Source: Aspidiotus rigidus
Taxonomy: Eukaryota > Arthropoda > Insecta > Hemiptera > Diaspididae
Reading direction: 5' to 3'
Assembly: GCA_035079385.1 (NCBI GenBank)
Contig: JAVHKY010000025.1
Span: 21,118,501-21,182,500, forward strand
DNA: 64,000 nt
The notes beneath the pieces are model-generated. The model searched no databases, was not told the origin of the DNA, and saw only the letters and a program-made list of their open reading frames with translations. Positions within the stretch are counted from its first letter, which is position 1, and every line of letters begins with the position of its first letter. This document shows positions 10,410 to 19,717 of the stretch, piece by piece. The translations under genes were made by a program, and so were the position numbers.

Positions 10410-11487
10410 AACCTAGAGCCCACAGACTCTTCCAAGAAACTCTTGATACCATTACTACATGGACAACCCTCAAATGGTTTCCGTTTCTCAGTATCAAAAA
10501 CTTACTTCGTCATCTTCAAAAAAAGAAATCCCATTCCTCCCTTTCCACCTCTTTCTTTACAAAATTTTCAAATCTTCTCACGTAACTCTGCCAAACTCCT
10601 AAGTTTACATTCTGATCAAAAACTCAGCTGGACTCATCATATCAAAACTCTCAAAGCTAAATGCATTCGTGCCTTAAATATACTGAAATTTATCTCTCAC
10701 CCTTCCAAAGGCTGTAACAAAAAACTTCTTCATCTTTACAAGAGTCTTATCCGCTCGCCGCTAGATTATGGAGCACCCATCTATAATCTGGCCAATAAAT
10801 CGATCCTCTCTTTACTAGACACCATTCAAACCTCATCCCTGAGGATGGTCTTGGGAGCCGTTCGAACAAGTCCTAAACTTAGTTTATGCGCCGAAGCTGC
10901 CGAACCTTCGCTTCATTTTCGTCGACTCATTCTGACCTCCAACTTTTTATCAACTGTCTCTCAATTCCTCCATCTCCTCATTTTTAATTCCATTTTCAAA
11001 CCAAATCACAATCTCCCTCCAGCCCCCAGAAACAAACATATCCTGCTTCAATTCGAACACTCCCTTGATAAACCTTTCACAGCTAACCCTCTTCTACCTA
11101 TTTACATATCATCTCCACCTTGGACCCTCACCCAACCGACTATCCGTTTAAATGTCACAGAAATCCCCATCACCACCCACGTAAGCAACATGATTCAAGA
11201 ATATCCTGATCACACTCTCTATCTCACAAATGGCTCATAAACTAAGAACAAAACGGCTTACGCATATTCCATACATGGATCCATGGTCTCCCATTGCACC
11301 CGTAACACAGCCTCCATATTTACTGCCGAATTGATTGCAATATTCGCCTGTCTTTCTCATCTTTCTCAACTTCCGCCACATGGCAAATTTCTTCTTCTCA
11401 CAGACTCACTTTCTTCACTATACTCTCTCACTGACCCCTATACTACAAATCCACTCACACAAATAATCCTCCTCACGCTAGCTGCTA
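10410..11487 (+). pseudogene. Jockey-like non-LTR retrotransposon ORF2 fragment (RT thumb + start of RNase H)
   Basis: The frame beginning 10389 shows the end of a LINE reverse transcriptase: FRFSVSKT, KLSWTHHIKTLKAKCIRALN, LYKSLIRSPLDYGAPIY, SLRMVLGAVRTSP and LHFRRL. This is the standard RT thumb of Jockey-clade elements. It runs into an RNase H domain: TLYLTNGS (normally TDGS, first catalytic Asp replaced by Asn), TASIFTAEL (Glu) and LLLTDSLSSL (Asp). One in-frame TAA (11238-11240) splits the domain. The RT palm with the YxDD box is missing, so the copy is 5' truncated. The last part of RNase H is replaced at about 11487 by gypsy sequence in the same frame. A short frameshift near 10440 is visible at the 5' edge. 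This is a dead copy. In an intact LINE it would act in target-primed reverse transcription and RNA-strand removal. Confidence 0.85.
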
Positions 11488-12029
11488 CCGAGGGCGAACG
11501 TTTAAGTTTTGGTATGAAAGTCGCGCCTGCTGAGTTTAATCGAGTGATGGCTCAAGTCATAAGTGGGCTAAAAGGAGTAGAAAATTACTTCGATGATATC
11601 CTCGTACGCGGAGAAACGAAAGAAATTTGTCTGCAAAACGTACAGAAGTGTCTCGAACGTTTACGCCAATATAACATACACTTAAACCGACGCAAGTGCA
11701 TTTTTTTTGCTACGCAGGTCGAATATTTAGGTCACATTATTCAACACAATCAAATCAAGAAATCGCCGCGATTAGAACAAGCGATACAAGAGTCACAGAG
11801 ACCTGTCAGCAAAATCGAAGTTCACAGACTGCTAAGAATGGTAACGTACTACGCTCGTTTTATCCCGAACCTATCGACCATAACAGACCCCTTACGTCGG
11901 TTATTACAGAAGAACCAAAAATTCATATGGTCAACAGATTGTCAGACAGCTTTTCAAAAGTTGAAAGACCATATTACTAGCGATCAGGTTTTAGTCCCAT
12001 TTGATCCTGAATTACCGGTATTATTCTAA
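11488..12029 (+). pseudogene. gypsy reverse transcriptase (partial)
   Basis: Residues 70 onward of the frame starting at 11283 read FGMKVAPAEFNRVM, then NYFDDILVRG (the YxDD catalytic box as FDD), NLNRRKC-type sequence (NIHLNRRKCIFF), VEYLGHII, and YYARFIPNLS...LRRLL at the connection to RNase H. These are the palm and thumb blocks of Ty3/gypsy RT in correct order. The fingers and motif A aspartate region are missing because of the 5' truncation. The frame ends at TAA 12027-12029, but the RNase H start (TTDAS) continues one frame over, so a frameshift of one or two bases lies near 12025. The upstream part of the open frame is Jockey-derived. Confidence 0.9.
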
Positions 12030-12823
12030 CTACGGACGCTAGTCCAGTGAGAGTCGCAGCTGTGCTTAGCCATCTGGAAAAAGATTGTAGCGAAAAACCA
12101 ATTGCATTCGCATTGCGATCGCTGACCGCCTCAGAAAAGAACTACAGTCAGCTTGATAGAGAAGCTCTTGCCATCATGTTTGGTGTGCAACGATTTTATA
12201 ATTATTTGTACGGAATAAAATTCAAGCTTATAACCGATAACCAAGCTCTATCACGAATATTTCATTCCAAAAAAGCAATCCCTTCGATGACCTCTGCGCA
12301 TCTACAACGGTACGTAACATTTTTAGCAGGATTTGATTATACGGTTCATTTTAAGAAGGGAATTGACAATGCAAACGTGGACTGCTTGAGTCGAGCACCT
12401 CTCCCCTCTGCAGAAACTGGTATCTTTCATTTAGACTGTGAGGTTCATGACATTCTCAAGAATACGATTGTCAATGTCACCAGCGATAAAATGACGTCTA
12501 CAGACATAATACGGGAAACAGAACAGGACCCTGAGCTGGGACCTATTGAACAGAATTTATCGAACAATTCTGTCGAATCTGAATTTACCTTACATAAAGG
12601 TGTTCTATTTAGAGGTACGCGTGTACTAATACCAGCGTCACTGCGAAAGAAAATCTTGGAAGAACTACACGAATTCCATTTAGGCGTTACGAAAATGAAG
12701 CAGTTGGCTAGACGGTACGTATTTTGGCGAAATATCGATAAAGACATCGAAACTACTGTATTAGAATGTCAAGAGTGCGCGCAACTGCGAAATGTTCCCA
12801 GGAAAGCTCCAGTACATTTTTAG
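12030..12823 (+). pseudogene. gypsy RNase H and integrase zinc-finger segment
   Basis: The frame holding 12047-12823 reads TTDAS (first RNase H Asp), SQLDREALAIMFGVQRF (Glu), KLITDNQAL (Asp) and NANVDCLSRAPL, the usual end of gypsy RNase H. A linker follows, then HEFHLGVTKMKQLARRYVFW...CQECAQLR, an HH-CC zinc-binding N-terminal integrase domain (H-x3-H, C-x2-C). The in-frame TAG at 12821-12823 is a nonsense mutation, because the same frame continues with integrase sequence. The usual length and order are preserved, making this the best-conserved part of the element. Confidence 0.9.
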
Positions 12824-13277
12824 GAGCCTCCTAAAAATAATTGGGAACGAGTCCATATAGATTACGCTGAGTATAACGGGGTGCACTATCTAGTCAAAGT
12901 GGTTGGAAGTACACTCATCCCTATCACCACCAACGTCGGAGTCATCAATTACTCATTTGAAATACATTTTCGCTACCCATGGTTATCCGGAAACGTGCGT
13001 TTCCGATAACGCTTCGATCTTTACGAGCGAACAATTTCGCGATTTTTGTGAAAGCCATGGTATTTACCAGAAGTTTATCGCACCTGGATATACTGCCACG
13101 AACGGGCTAGCGGAACGCCACGTGCAGACCCTGAAACGGAGGCTGAAGGGTATACGAAACAGCAGAAACCTGGCGGAACAGTTAAACGAAATCCTTCTGA
13201 AATATCGGGCAACTCCGCTAGTCACCGGCTCAATTATACTTGGGCAGAAATATACGCCTACGACTAGATGCAATTAG
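12824..13277 (+). pseudogene. gypsy integrase catalytic core (broken)
   Basis: After the TAG, the frame continues NNWERVHIDYAEYNGVHYLV (first Asp of the DDE triad). About 10 residues are then lost with a frameshift, and the core resumes at 12900 (LEVHSSLSPPTSESS), with THGYPETCVSDNASIF (second Asp) and APGYTATNGLAERHVQTLK (Glu). All three acidic residues are therefore present, but in different frames. A second small deletion near 13225 removes the block before the GRN motif of the C-terminal domain. In an intact element this enzyme would insert the cDNA into the host chromosome. This copy cannot make it. Confidence 0.9.
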
Positions 13278-13665
13278 ACCGCGTACAAATATCCGCAATC
13301 CAAAGCACCCACAGGTGGATCTTCGAAAATTTTCAATAGGGGATCAAATTCAGTTAAAACGACCAAACCAGTGGATACGGGGAAGAGTCATCGCTGTGTT
13401 AGGAACACGACAATACATCGTAAAGCTGGACTCAGGACGAGAAGTGAAAGCGCATGTGGACCAACTGCGGAAAAATGCGGTACGACGAGTAACGTTTGCC
13501 ACAGAGTCTCGCGGAATCCCTATTCTAGGGATTCCGCGAGACTCATCAACTCCTTGCTCAAATTTGAACTTATCTGCCAATAACTCTCCCGCGACTGACC
13601 AACATCCACCAGAACTACGTAGATCGCAACGAGAGGTCCGCCCACCGAACAGATTCTGCTGTTAG
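13240..13665 (+). pseudogene. gypsy integrase C-terminal domain and pol tail
   Basis: The frame reads LGRNIRLRLDAIRP, then LRKFSIGDQIQLK, WIRGRVIAVLGTRQYIVKL and VHVDQLRKN-like sequence (KAHVDQLRKNAV). This is the SH3-like C-terminal integrase domain of gypsy elements that binds DNA. A proline- and serine-rich tail ends PPELRRSQREVRPPNRF and a TAG stop. A perfect 41-nt palindrome interrupts the tail (13504-13544). The frame differs from that of the core because of a deletion just upstream. Confidence 0.88.
13504..13544. repeat. Perfect palindrome inside gypsy pol, 19-bp arms, 3-nt loop
   Basis: GAGTCTCGCGGAATCCCTA is followed by TTC and then its exact reverse complement. It keeps the reading frame open and encodes a mirror-like peptide, RGIP-IL-GIPR. 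Such a hairpin is unusual in coding sequence and may be a small inverted duplication. Confidence 0.9.
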
Positions 13666-13810
13666 AGAAGTTTTCATTTTTTCCCAAATTTTTTTTGTTA
13701 TTTTCTTTCTGTTTACCGTCAATTCTCTTATTTCCATGTACAAAATGTATATAATTTTTCTGTTCTACAAAATGTAAATAATCGTAAATATCCTTATACG
13801 CTCGGGAGAC

Positions 13811-13850
13811 TGTTATAGCCTACGATAGCCTACGATAACAGTTCCTTATC
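13811..13850 (+). promoter_or_regulatory. Putative 5' edge of gypsy 3' LTR, with polypurine tract
   Basis: CGGGAGAC directly precedes TGTTATAGCC, the expected arrangement of a polypurine primer site and an LTR beginning with TG. The first 36 bases contain a direct repeat (AGCCTACGAT twice) inside an inverted TGTTAT/ATAACA pair. Without a second LTR in the window the boundary cannot be proven. Confidence 0.5.
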
Positions 13851-14087
13851 TTATACGCTTCATGAACAGTATACGTCTACGGCTAGTCCAAATAACACGT
13901 GTTGTCATTGCTCTTCTTACGAAGTGGTTACGAAGTATGAACAAGCCTTAACGATACAACATGGAGGTTGGCGTAGTTCATCTGTTGTGAAGGGATGTAT
14001 TGAGGAATCCATAGGAAATAATAGTAAAATTGGTACGATGATCAGCAAAGAGATAGATGTCAGCAAAGAGGTAGACGTTGCTGAATC

Positions 14088-14215
14088 ACAGTCTCACTTG
14101 GCTGTAGTCGACATTCAGGTTGAGTCTCAGTTGATAGTAGTCGACAATCAGGTTAAGTCTAAGTCTCAGTTGGCTGCAGTCGACTAACAGGTTAAGTCTC
14201 AGTTGGTCGGTGCTG
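14088..14215 (+). repeat. Tandem repeat, about 33-bp unit, three to four copies
   Basis: Units resembling TCTCAGTTGGCTGTAGTCGA followed by CAATCAGGTTAAG repeat in frame within an ORF at 13924-14187 (repeated SQL-VVDNQV peptides). The array lies in or beyond the putative LTR. An LTR minisatellite is the simplest reading, and a protein role is not supported. Confidence 0.65.
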
Positions 14216-14334
14216 AGATGACTCAAGTAATGAGTACTCGTATTAAGAAGGGTGAAATGAAATTACCAATTCAAATTTTGAATTGCAATAATGTATGATT
14301 TCAACTATTCTCAGAATTGAGTATACTGTACCTA

Positions 14335-14830
14335 TTGTTACCAGTTTTTTTTTTTTTATTAGGTATTATTTTTTTTCTTGTGATTTTGTTGTGTAATGTT
14401 ACTAGTTGACTTTTTTTTTTGGTCTATTAGTTTATATTTTTCTGTATTAATTTTTTCCTTTTTCCTTTTTCCTTTTTTTTTTTTTTTTCTTTTTTGGGTA
14501 CATACTTGTATTATTTTTCCTCTCGTGTTTTTTTTGTATATTGTGACCAGTTGACTTCTTTTTTGGTTTAGTAGTCTTTATTTTTCTGAAGTGATTTCCT
14601 TTTTTTTTTTTTCTCTGTACATATTATTTTTTTTTAATGTGATTTTGTTGTATATTGTTACCAGTTGACTTTTTATTTTTTTTTTATTAGTTCTTATTTT
14701 TCTGTAGGGATTTTCTTTCGTATTTTTATCAGTTGACTTTCATAAACTTCTTTATGTTTCATTTTGTTCTTCTACCAGTTGAGTTTCTTTCATTTTATTA
14801 ATTATGATCACTCATGATTTATTGTGTTAC
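14335..14830. repeat. T-rich array with recurring GTTACCAGTTGACTTT words
   Basis: The words TGTTACCAGTTGACT, TTATTTTTCTGTAGTGATTTT and TTTCGTATTT recur roughly every 60-110 bp between long T runs. The same words reappear at 16078-16290, so this array was probably continuous before the LINE and ribozyme-bearing unit at 14.9-16.06 kb were inserted. Confidence 0.6.
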
Positions 14831-14838
14831 CGATGTGA

Positions 14839-15525
14839 ATGTATTTCAAGAGGAACCTTTCATGTATGTTTATTTTTATTGTAATTACAATTCATTCACA
14901 AAACCTTTTAGACAATTACCAATCACACACCCACTGCTTCACCGACGGCTCACGACTCAACAACAAGACCGGCTTTGCCTTTTCGATTGACCGTTCAATA
15001 TTCAAATTCCGCATCTGTGACAGTGCATCTGTCTTCACAGCCGAACTCTTCGCTATCCTCAGATGTCTACAAGAAATATTTACTCTCACTCAGAACAATC
15101 GATACCTCATAGTCACTGATTCACTGTCGTCCTTTTTGGGTACACAAAACATTTTTTCGAACAATCCAATTATTCAACGAATCCACACCATCATTCACAC
15201 AATAACGCAAACCTTATCTGTCACACTAATCTGGACCCCTGCGCACATTGGACTATCGCAAAGTGACAAAGTAGACAACACAGCAAAACAGTCAACACAT
15301 TTCAACAAAATAACACTCAAATGGCAAATTCCATCATCCGATATTAAAAGTAACTATCGCGCCCATATTCTCAAAAAATGGTCCCATTTCTGGTCTAACC
15401 AAACCAATAACAAACTTCTCCCCATCAAAATCGATTCCCTACAAAACACTCGCAACAGACCATCAAGGAAAGAAACTTCCGTCCTTATACGCTTCAGAAT
15501 TGGACATACACGACTCACCCTCTGA
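14839..15525 (+). pseudogene. LINE ORF2 C-terminal RNase H (truncated, motifs intact)
   Basis: The 228-aa frame starts in flanking T-rich DNA. LINE similarity begins near residue 22. RNase H motifs are complete: HCFTDGSRL (Asp), ASVFTAELFAIL (Glu), LIVTDSLSSF (Asp) and the SDKVDNTAK (Asp) after IWTPAHIG. It ends at a premature stop (15523-15525). In a neighbouring frame the usual cysteine/histidine knuckle follows (PECHKCHLDK...IHIF). The RT domain is absent, so this can only be a relic. It carries the same domain as the fragment at 10.4-11.5 kb, from a separate insertion. Confidence 0.8.
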
Positions 15526-15812
15526 ACCACCAGAATGCCACAAATGCCACCTTGACAAAATTAACGTTATCCACATTTTTACATACCCCGAACTAACAAC
15601 CTTACGAGACACAATATTCCTCATTCCAGAAAAGAGGCATTAACAGTTAACGACACTACACTTACAGATCAACTCATACAATATCTTACCGTATCCGACA
15701 TCTTACACCTCATTTAACCATGTGATAGTATCCGTCTTTCAAATAAACCTTTGTCAAGCTAATAGCCCCAGAGTAGCTTCAAAGCTTGTAAAATAAATAA
15801 ATAAAAAAAAAA
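14896..15812 (+). mobile_element. Jockey-like LINE, 3' end with RNase H and A-rich tail
   Basis: A 5'-truncated LINE copy beginning just before the RNase H domain and ending in TAAAATAAATAAATAAAAAAAAAAA. The sequence before the tail, AGCCCCAGAGTAGCTTCAAAGCTTGTAAAATAAA, is recognisably the same 3' end as in the LINE at 32-33.7 kb (AGCCCTGAAGG...GTAGCTTGTAAATTAAA), so both belong to related families. Possible target duplication words (TTCATT) flank it but are too short to rely on. Confidence 0.8.
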
Positions 15813-15860
15813 AGTTCATTTTTTTTTGTCATAGGTACGTATTAAATTAGTAATGTGAGG

Positions 15861-16063
15861 AAATGAAATATCCTGTATCATGGCTCCGCTTTCTTGTTTC
15901 ATTGCATTACACATAGGTACTCTTTGTAGTATTACGACCCTGATGAAGAACGCAGGCCGTTCGAAACGTTGGTCAAATAAATAATTAAATTTTTTCGGAC
16001 GAAAGTATATTAAATTCTATTTTTATTTCCTGTAATTTGTCGTCCAGTCAAGTTCCTTTTTTC
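15861..16063 (+). mobile_element. 203-bp ribozyme-bearing unit with 14-bp flanking direct repeats (PLE 3' end or retrozyme-like)
   Basis: TTAGTAATGTGAGG occurs at 15847-15860 and exactly again at 16064-16077, immediately flanking a 203-bp segment, so the segment looks like a discrete insertion with a 14-bp target duplication. Inside is a hammerhead-type ribozyme core (15936-15974) followed by an AT-rich tail. Penelope-like elements carry such ribozymes in their terminal repeats, and small non-coding hammerhead elements mobilised by PLEs (animal retrozymes) have been described with units of this size range. No coding sequence is present. A 5'-truncated PLE copy is the main alternative. Confidence 0.6.
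15936..15974 (+). ncRNA. Hammerhead ribozyme motif (type I, minimal stem III)
   Basis: Stem I is GACC (15936-15939) with GGUC (15971-15974). The conserved box CUGAUGA is at 15940-15946, stem II is GAACG/CGUUC around a CAGGC loop, and GAAA follows at 15963-15966. The ACGU at 15966-15969 leaves a stem III with no loop. This self-complementary four-base helix is known from PLE hammerheads that work as dimers. Cleavage would fall after the U at 15970. One unpaired A lies between CUGAUGA and stem II. Confidence 0.65.
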
Positions 16064-16077
16064 TTAGTAATGTGAGG

Positions 16078-16320
16078 TTATGGTATTTTTTTTTTTTTTT
16101 TCTAGTGATTTTGTTGTGCATTGTTACAGTTGGCTTAGTTTTCATTCTCATCAGTTATTATTTTCAAAAGTGATTTTCTTTCGTATTTCTATCAGTTGAC
16201 TTATCTTTCAATTTGCTAAAGCGACTGTATTTCGAGAAGAAGCTTTTATATTTATGTTTATTTTTATTGGAATTACAAATGATTTTATTTTACGGATTTT
16301 GTTTCGTATTTCTGAGCTGG
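16078..16320. repeat. T-rich array, continuation of 14335-14830
   Basis: Shares GTGATTTTGTTGTG, ATCAGTTGACTT, TTTCGTATTT and ATGTTTATTTTTATTG with the upstream array, including the block directly before the LINE insertion at 14.89 kb. Confidence 0.55.
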
Positions 16321-16724
16321 ACGTCAATCAGAAATCTGTAAGACACGAGACGCTGAACTGGAGATAAGTCGGAAATCATCAAGACGCGATATGCTGGGCT
16401 GGGGGTTACGTCAGGAACGACATTGACCTACTTTGGAGAAATTTCGGTCTGCAGCCTTCATTATATTATAGGCCTAATATAGAGTATACTAGATTAAAGA
16501 GTGAGGGCACGATTGAATCGAAATATTTATATAGTTGATATCGATATATTGATAGAAACAACATTGATATGCCGGTACAAATCAAGATTGATATACCTAT
16601 CTTTAATTTGTATTCTTTAGCAAATTCCCAAAGACATGAACAAGATTGAATGTTTTACCAGGGAACCTGTTTAATCGGGGGGTTTTTCGAAAAGAACGTC
16701 CGCCGTCCGGCAAAGTTTGGAGCT

Positions 16725-16965
16725 CGAAAATTTTCCAAGTCTTCCTCCTATCATATATAGCTCGGTGGCAAGTGTATATAGCCTGAAAGATAGCTCCTTC
16801 GAGTAACTAGGTATGCAATGCTTCGCCCTTTCAATAAGCCAGTTATGCAACGCTTCAAACACCATAAGGCTCAGAATGTCCTTCTGTGGTATCTCGTATA
16901 TAGCTCGGATGTCGAATCATTTTTCCAAGTCCACTTGCATTATATATAGCTCCAAAGTCCGGGCC
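16725..16965 (+). repeat. Dispersed minisatellite-type repeat copy
   Basis: Contains the recurring cassette TTTTCCAAGTCTTCCTCC followed by TATCATATATAGCTCG twice in diverged form. The same cassette forms an array at 53936-54180 and single copies near 23700, 35100 and 50150. Preceded by CGCCGTCCGGC, also seen after the 53.9-kb array. Confidence 0.65.
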
Positions 16966-17369
16966 TGTATACGTGACGTTACAATTTGATGATGTCATAG
17001 ATCTAGTACGTCAACTTTTGACAGAGAATCTGTTTCCAGATCCCACGTGTCCCACAAAAAAAAATTCCCTACCACCTTTCGTTCAACTCCGTTGAAGAAC
17101 CCGCGAGTTTTTCCAAAGAGTGGCGAAATGATTCTTTTCTCAATAGTGACATTGCTGGTAGCTTTAGCTTAGCTTTGAACCTTGGTATGCATTGCGTCTC
17201 CAAGACTCGCAATAGTAGCCTAATTTTGTTTCCACGTCAAAAGACGCCTTGCAAAATAAGACTTTCATTGAATCAGCGCTCCATTATACGTAAGTTACAT
17301 GAAAGTTTTTCAAAGGTGAAACTGTCTTCCATTCGCATGAAGTATAGAGTAGAAATTCTGAAAATATTT

Positions 17370-17600
17370 GACTTTTGCTTGACCTTTTTTCAGAGTAATT
17401 GTGTAAACAATAAGAAAAAAAAAAAAGAAGAACTTGAAATGGGCTGAAGATATTTTTTTTTCTAAAAATTTGTTGATATTTTTATCATTTTTACTTGACC
17501 ATAATTGATTTCTACTTGACTCACTTGACCATCAAATACTTGACTTTCACTTGATTTACTTGACTTACTTGACCGCCAGACACCCTGAAAACTTGACTTT
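17370..17600 (+). repeat. ACTTGAC heptamer cluster
   Basis: TTGACTTTTGCTTGACC, ACTTGACC, ACTTGACT and similar words occur about a dozen times, most densely at 17488-17600. A degenerate short tandem repeat. No coding or regulatory role can be assigned. Confidence 0.6.
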
Positions 17601-17689
17601 GTCGCAGATTATGACAGAATGACTAAAAAATAAGACAGACGCGAAAATTCCCACACAACCTCATCACGCTTTGTACACAGAGCTATGGC

Positions 17690-17766
17690 CTTGTTAGTAA
17701 AGTATTGCGCCAGATTCGTATCTCGTTATGAGGTGTTCAACGAGGCAAGTTCAAAACCCCTCGACT
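17690..17766 (+). repeat. Possible tRNA-like segment (weak)
   Basis: TGGCCTTGTTAGTAAAG resembles an A box and AGTTCAAAACCCC, about 55 bp further on, resembles a B box. Two positions of the B box deviate. It could be an old tRNA-derived SINE head. Confidence 0.3.
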
Positions 17767-19620
17767 GAGATGAATGCAGTAAACCCTTCAGTTTCAAAAA
17801 TTAAGATTCAAAGCTACGATCACGATACAAAATATAGTGAGTAATCAACAGAAAAGTTGAACTAAAATATAGACAAAACGAACTCGGTAAGTCAGTTTTA
17901 CCTAATATGTACACACTGGTTTTCCCGGTATCATACACATTTTTTTGGATGAAGGGTCGAGCAAAACGTCGCGTCATCCATGTCCTTCTGACGTGGGTGA
18001 TATAACAGTCTACATTGTTCTGGGCCTACTTGTTGGCAACTCCAAGAAGACGTTACGAGTGTAGAATTCTAATGTTAAAGTCATTCGTTTTTTCTTCCGT
18101 AATGCAAGCGGTAACCAGGCTTGAAGATAGAAAATTTTCAATAAATTTTTGTTTCCTTTCACGTGTAGGTATTTTTACGTCGTAATAGAAAACTTTGCGA
18201 ACACAAAAGCTGCGTAATTTTACGTCAACTTAGTACTCGCAAAAGACAATGAATGGTTACAGATACACCAAACGAGGCTATATGATCGTATATATTGTTT
18301 ACCCGGAGCGTAAAAAATTGCACTTATAAGTCACAAAACTGGTGCTTTACATCACAAAATTTTACTAATACGTGCGCGCTGAATACAAAATGCGCATACA
18401 AAAAACCCGGCTATTTTCACTGCGTAACGAGTTTCTTCCCAAATTCTCGGGCGCTCTTCCTTCGTTATTATCGGTACTTTCTTTCGGGTAAATATTTTAA
18501 TAATATTCGTGTGAAACACTCGCGGGTTACATAATTTTCAATAATTATGTGGTCCTGTGTTCCATTTATGCAGCGTATCAGTAGGGCATTTTTTTCCATT
18601 AGCGCCGCCTGAAAGATACTCAATACGCACGAGATCAAAATGAGTGAAGCGGCGACTTACTGCCAAGGGCAGACGTAAATCGTGATTGAAATACTCGCTT
18701 CTAAGTTCAAACCACTTCTCATTCGCCGATGCAAGTATTCCACTACTTTTCCTCGAAACTATATACGTATACACGCATCTTCTTTTTCTCTCTCTCTCTC
18801 TCTCTATCTTCTTCTTAAAGAGTGTTTATTCGCTGCAAAATTACTGCAAAATCGATAAAATTAATGTAGGACAGCCGCCAAAGGAACGATTAAATTACTC
18901 TTATAGCGATGATTCAAATTACACAAAAATTTTACGAGATACAAATACGACTTAAAATTTTTTTTTCTTCGTCAAAGGTGTCGCAACGATGTGCGACATA
19001 AAACTTCTTCGCTTGCGACTTCCTTTGCAAAAATTCTCAATAAACAAATTTACGATAACATGTTGGTGACGAAATCTGAGCGGATCTATTTTAGTCGAAT
19101 TTGACACTTCTAACCTTGCTTTTCGATAGCGATTAGAACGTCGATATTTGGAAAGATCATAAAAAATAGGTCAATCTAGTTTTGGGGACATCATAATAGA
19201 TTACTGTCCTCCGTGAAACCGTTCCAATAAATTATAATAATTATTTAGATACTACGTGTATTCTTTCCTTTACTCTACTTGAAAAGTAGGAATGATCGAT
19301 CTCATATAGAACGAGTCTTCGCTACAGTGATGAATGTTGCACTTTATTTGCTACCGGTCTTTATAAAAATAGAAGTGGAAGAAAAGCCAAGTGAATTCGA
19401 TTAGGGACCAAATAGTGGCTGTTAGCGAGAGATCTCGTGATATTTGACGATGAATGTGTATGATAAAGGAGTCTAAAATAGATTTAAATTTACTTGATAA
19501 ATGATATTTCGATAGAAGAATAGCACTGACAGGATTGGAACAGTAACGACTCTCAATGGTCCGGAATTAGGTTGGAGTGGAGTAACGTGAAGAAAAACAA
19601 CGGTTAAATGCTTCATGAAA
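17767..19620. other. No recognisable feature
   Basis: AT-rich DNA with a (CT)n microsatellite at about 18787-18806. Short ORFs here show no motif or support. Confidence 0.3.
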
Positions 19621-19643
19621 ACTTGCTTTCACAGAAGCATTTT

Positions 19644-19711
19644 TTCGAATACAAGACGCACTTTTTTCAGCGATTTAAAGCTCATAAATTGGGGTGCGTC
19701 TTGTATTCGAA
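19644..19711. repeat. 17-bp perfect inverted repeat (transposon end-like)
   Basis: TTCGAATACAAGACGCA (19644-19660) and its exact reverse complement (19695-19711) face each other across 34 bp. The GGTGCGTCTT...TTCGAA type of sequence resembles DNA-transposon termini. It lies immediately 5' of transposase-like coding sequence. Confidence 0.6.
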
Positions 19712-19717
19712 TTATAA

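Larger units (their letters stand above)
11485..14300 (+). mobile_element. Ty3/gypsy LTR retrotransposon, 5'-truncated, inserted in or joined to a LINE
   Basis: The order RT, RNase H, integrase zinc finger, integrase core and integrase C-terminal domain is that of Ty3/gypsy (Metaviridae-type) pol. gag, protease, the 5' LTR and the first part of RT are absent: the element starts in RT at a junction with Jockey-like sequence (about 11487). After the pol stop (13665), a purine tract CGGGAGAC (13803-13810) is followed by TGTTATAG (13811), which is how a polypurine tract and the 5' edge of a 3' LTR look. The right end of the LTR is not determined, so 14300 is approximate. No env-like ORF follows pol. 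Several frameshifts, one nonsense codon and small deletions show that it is inactive. Confidence 0.8.

Noticed and set aside
13666..14900. Envelope gene after gypsy pol (errantivirus-like)
   Set aside because: No ORF of suitable length or motif lies between the integrase stop and the next element, and an LTR-like edge follows almost at once.
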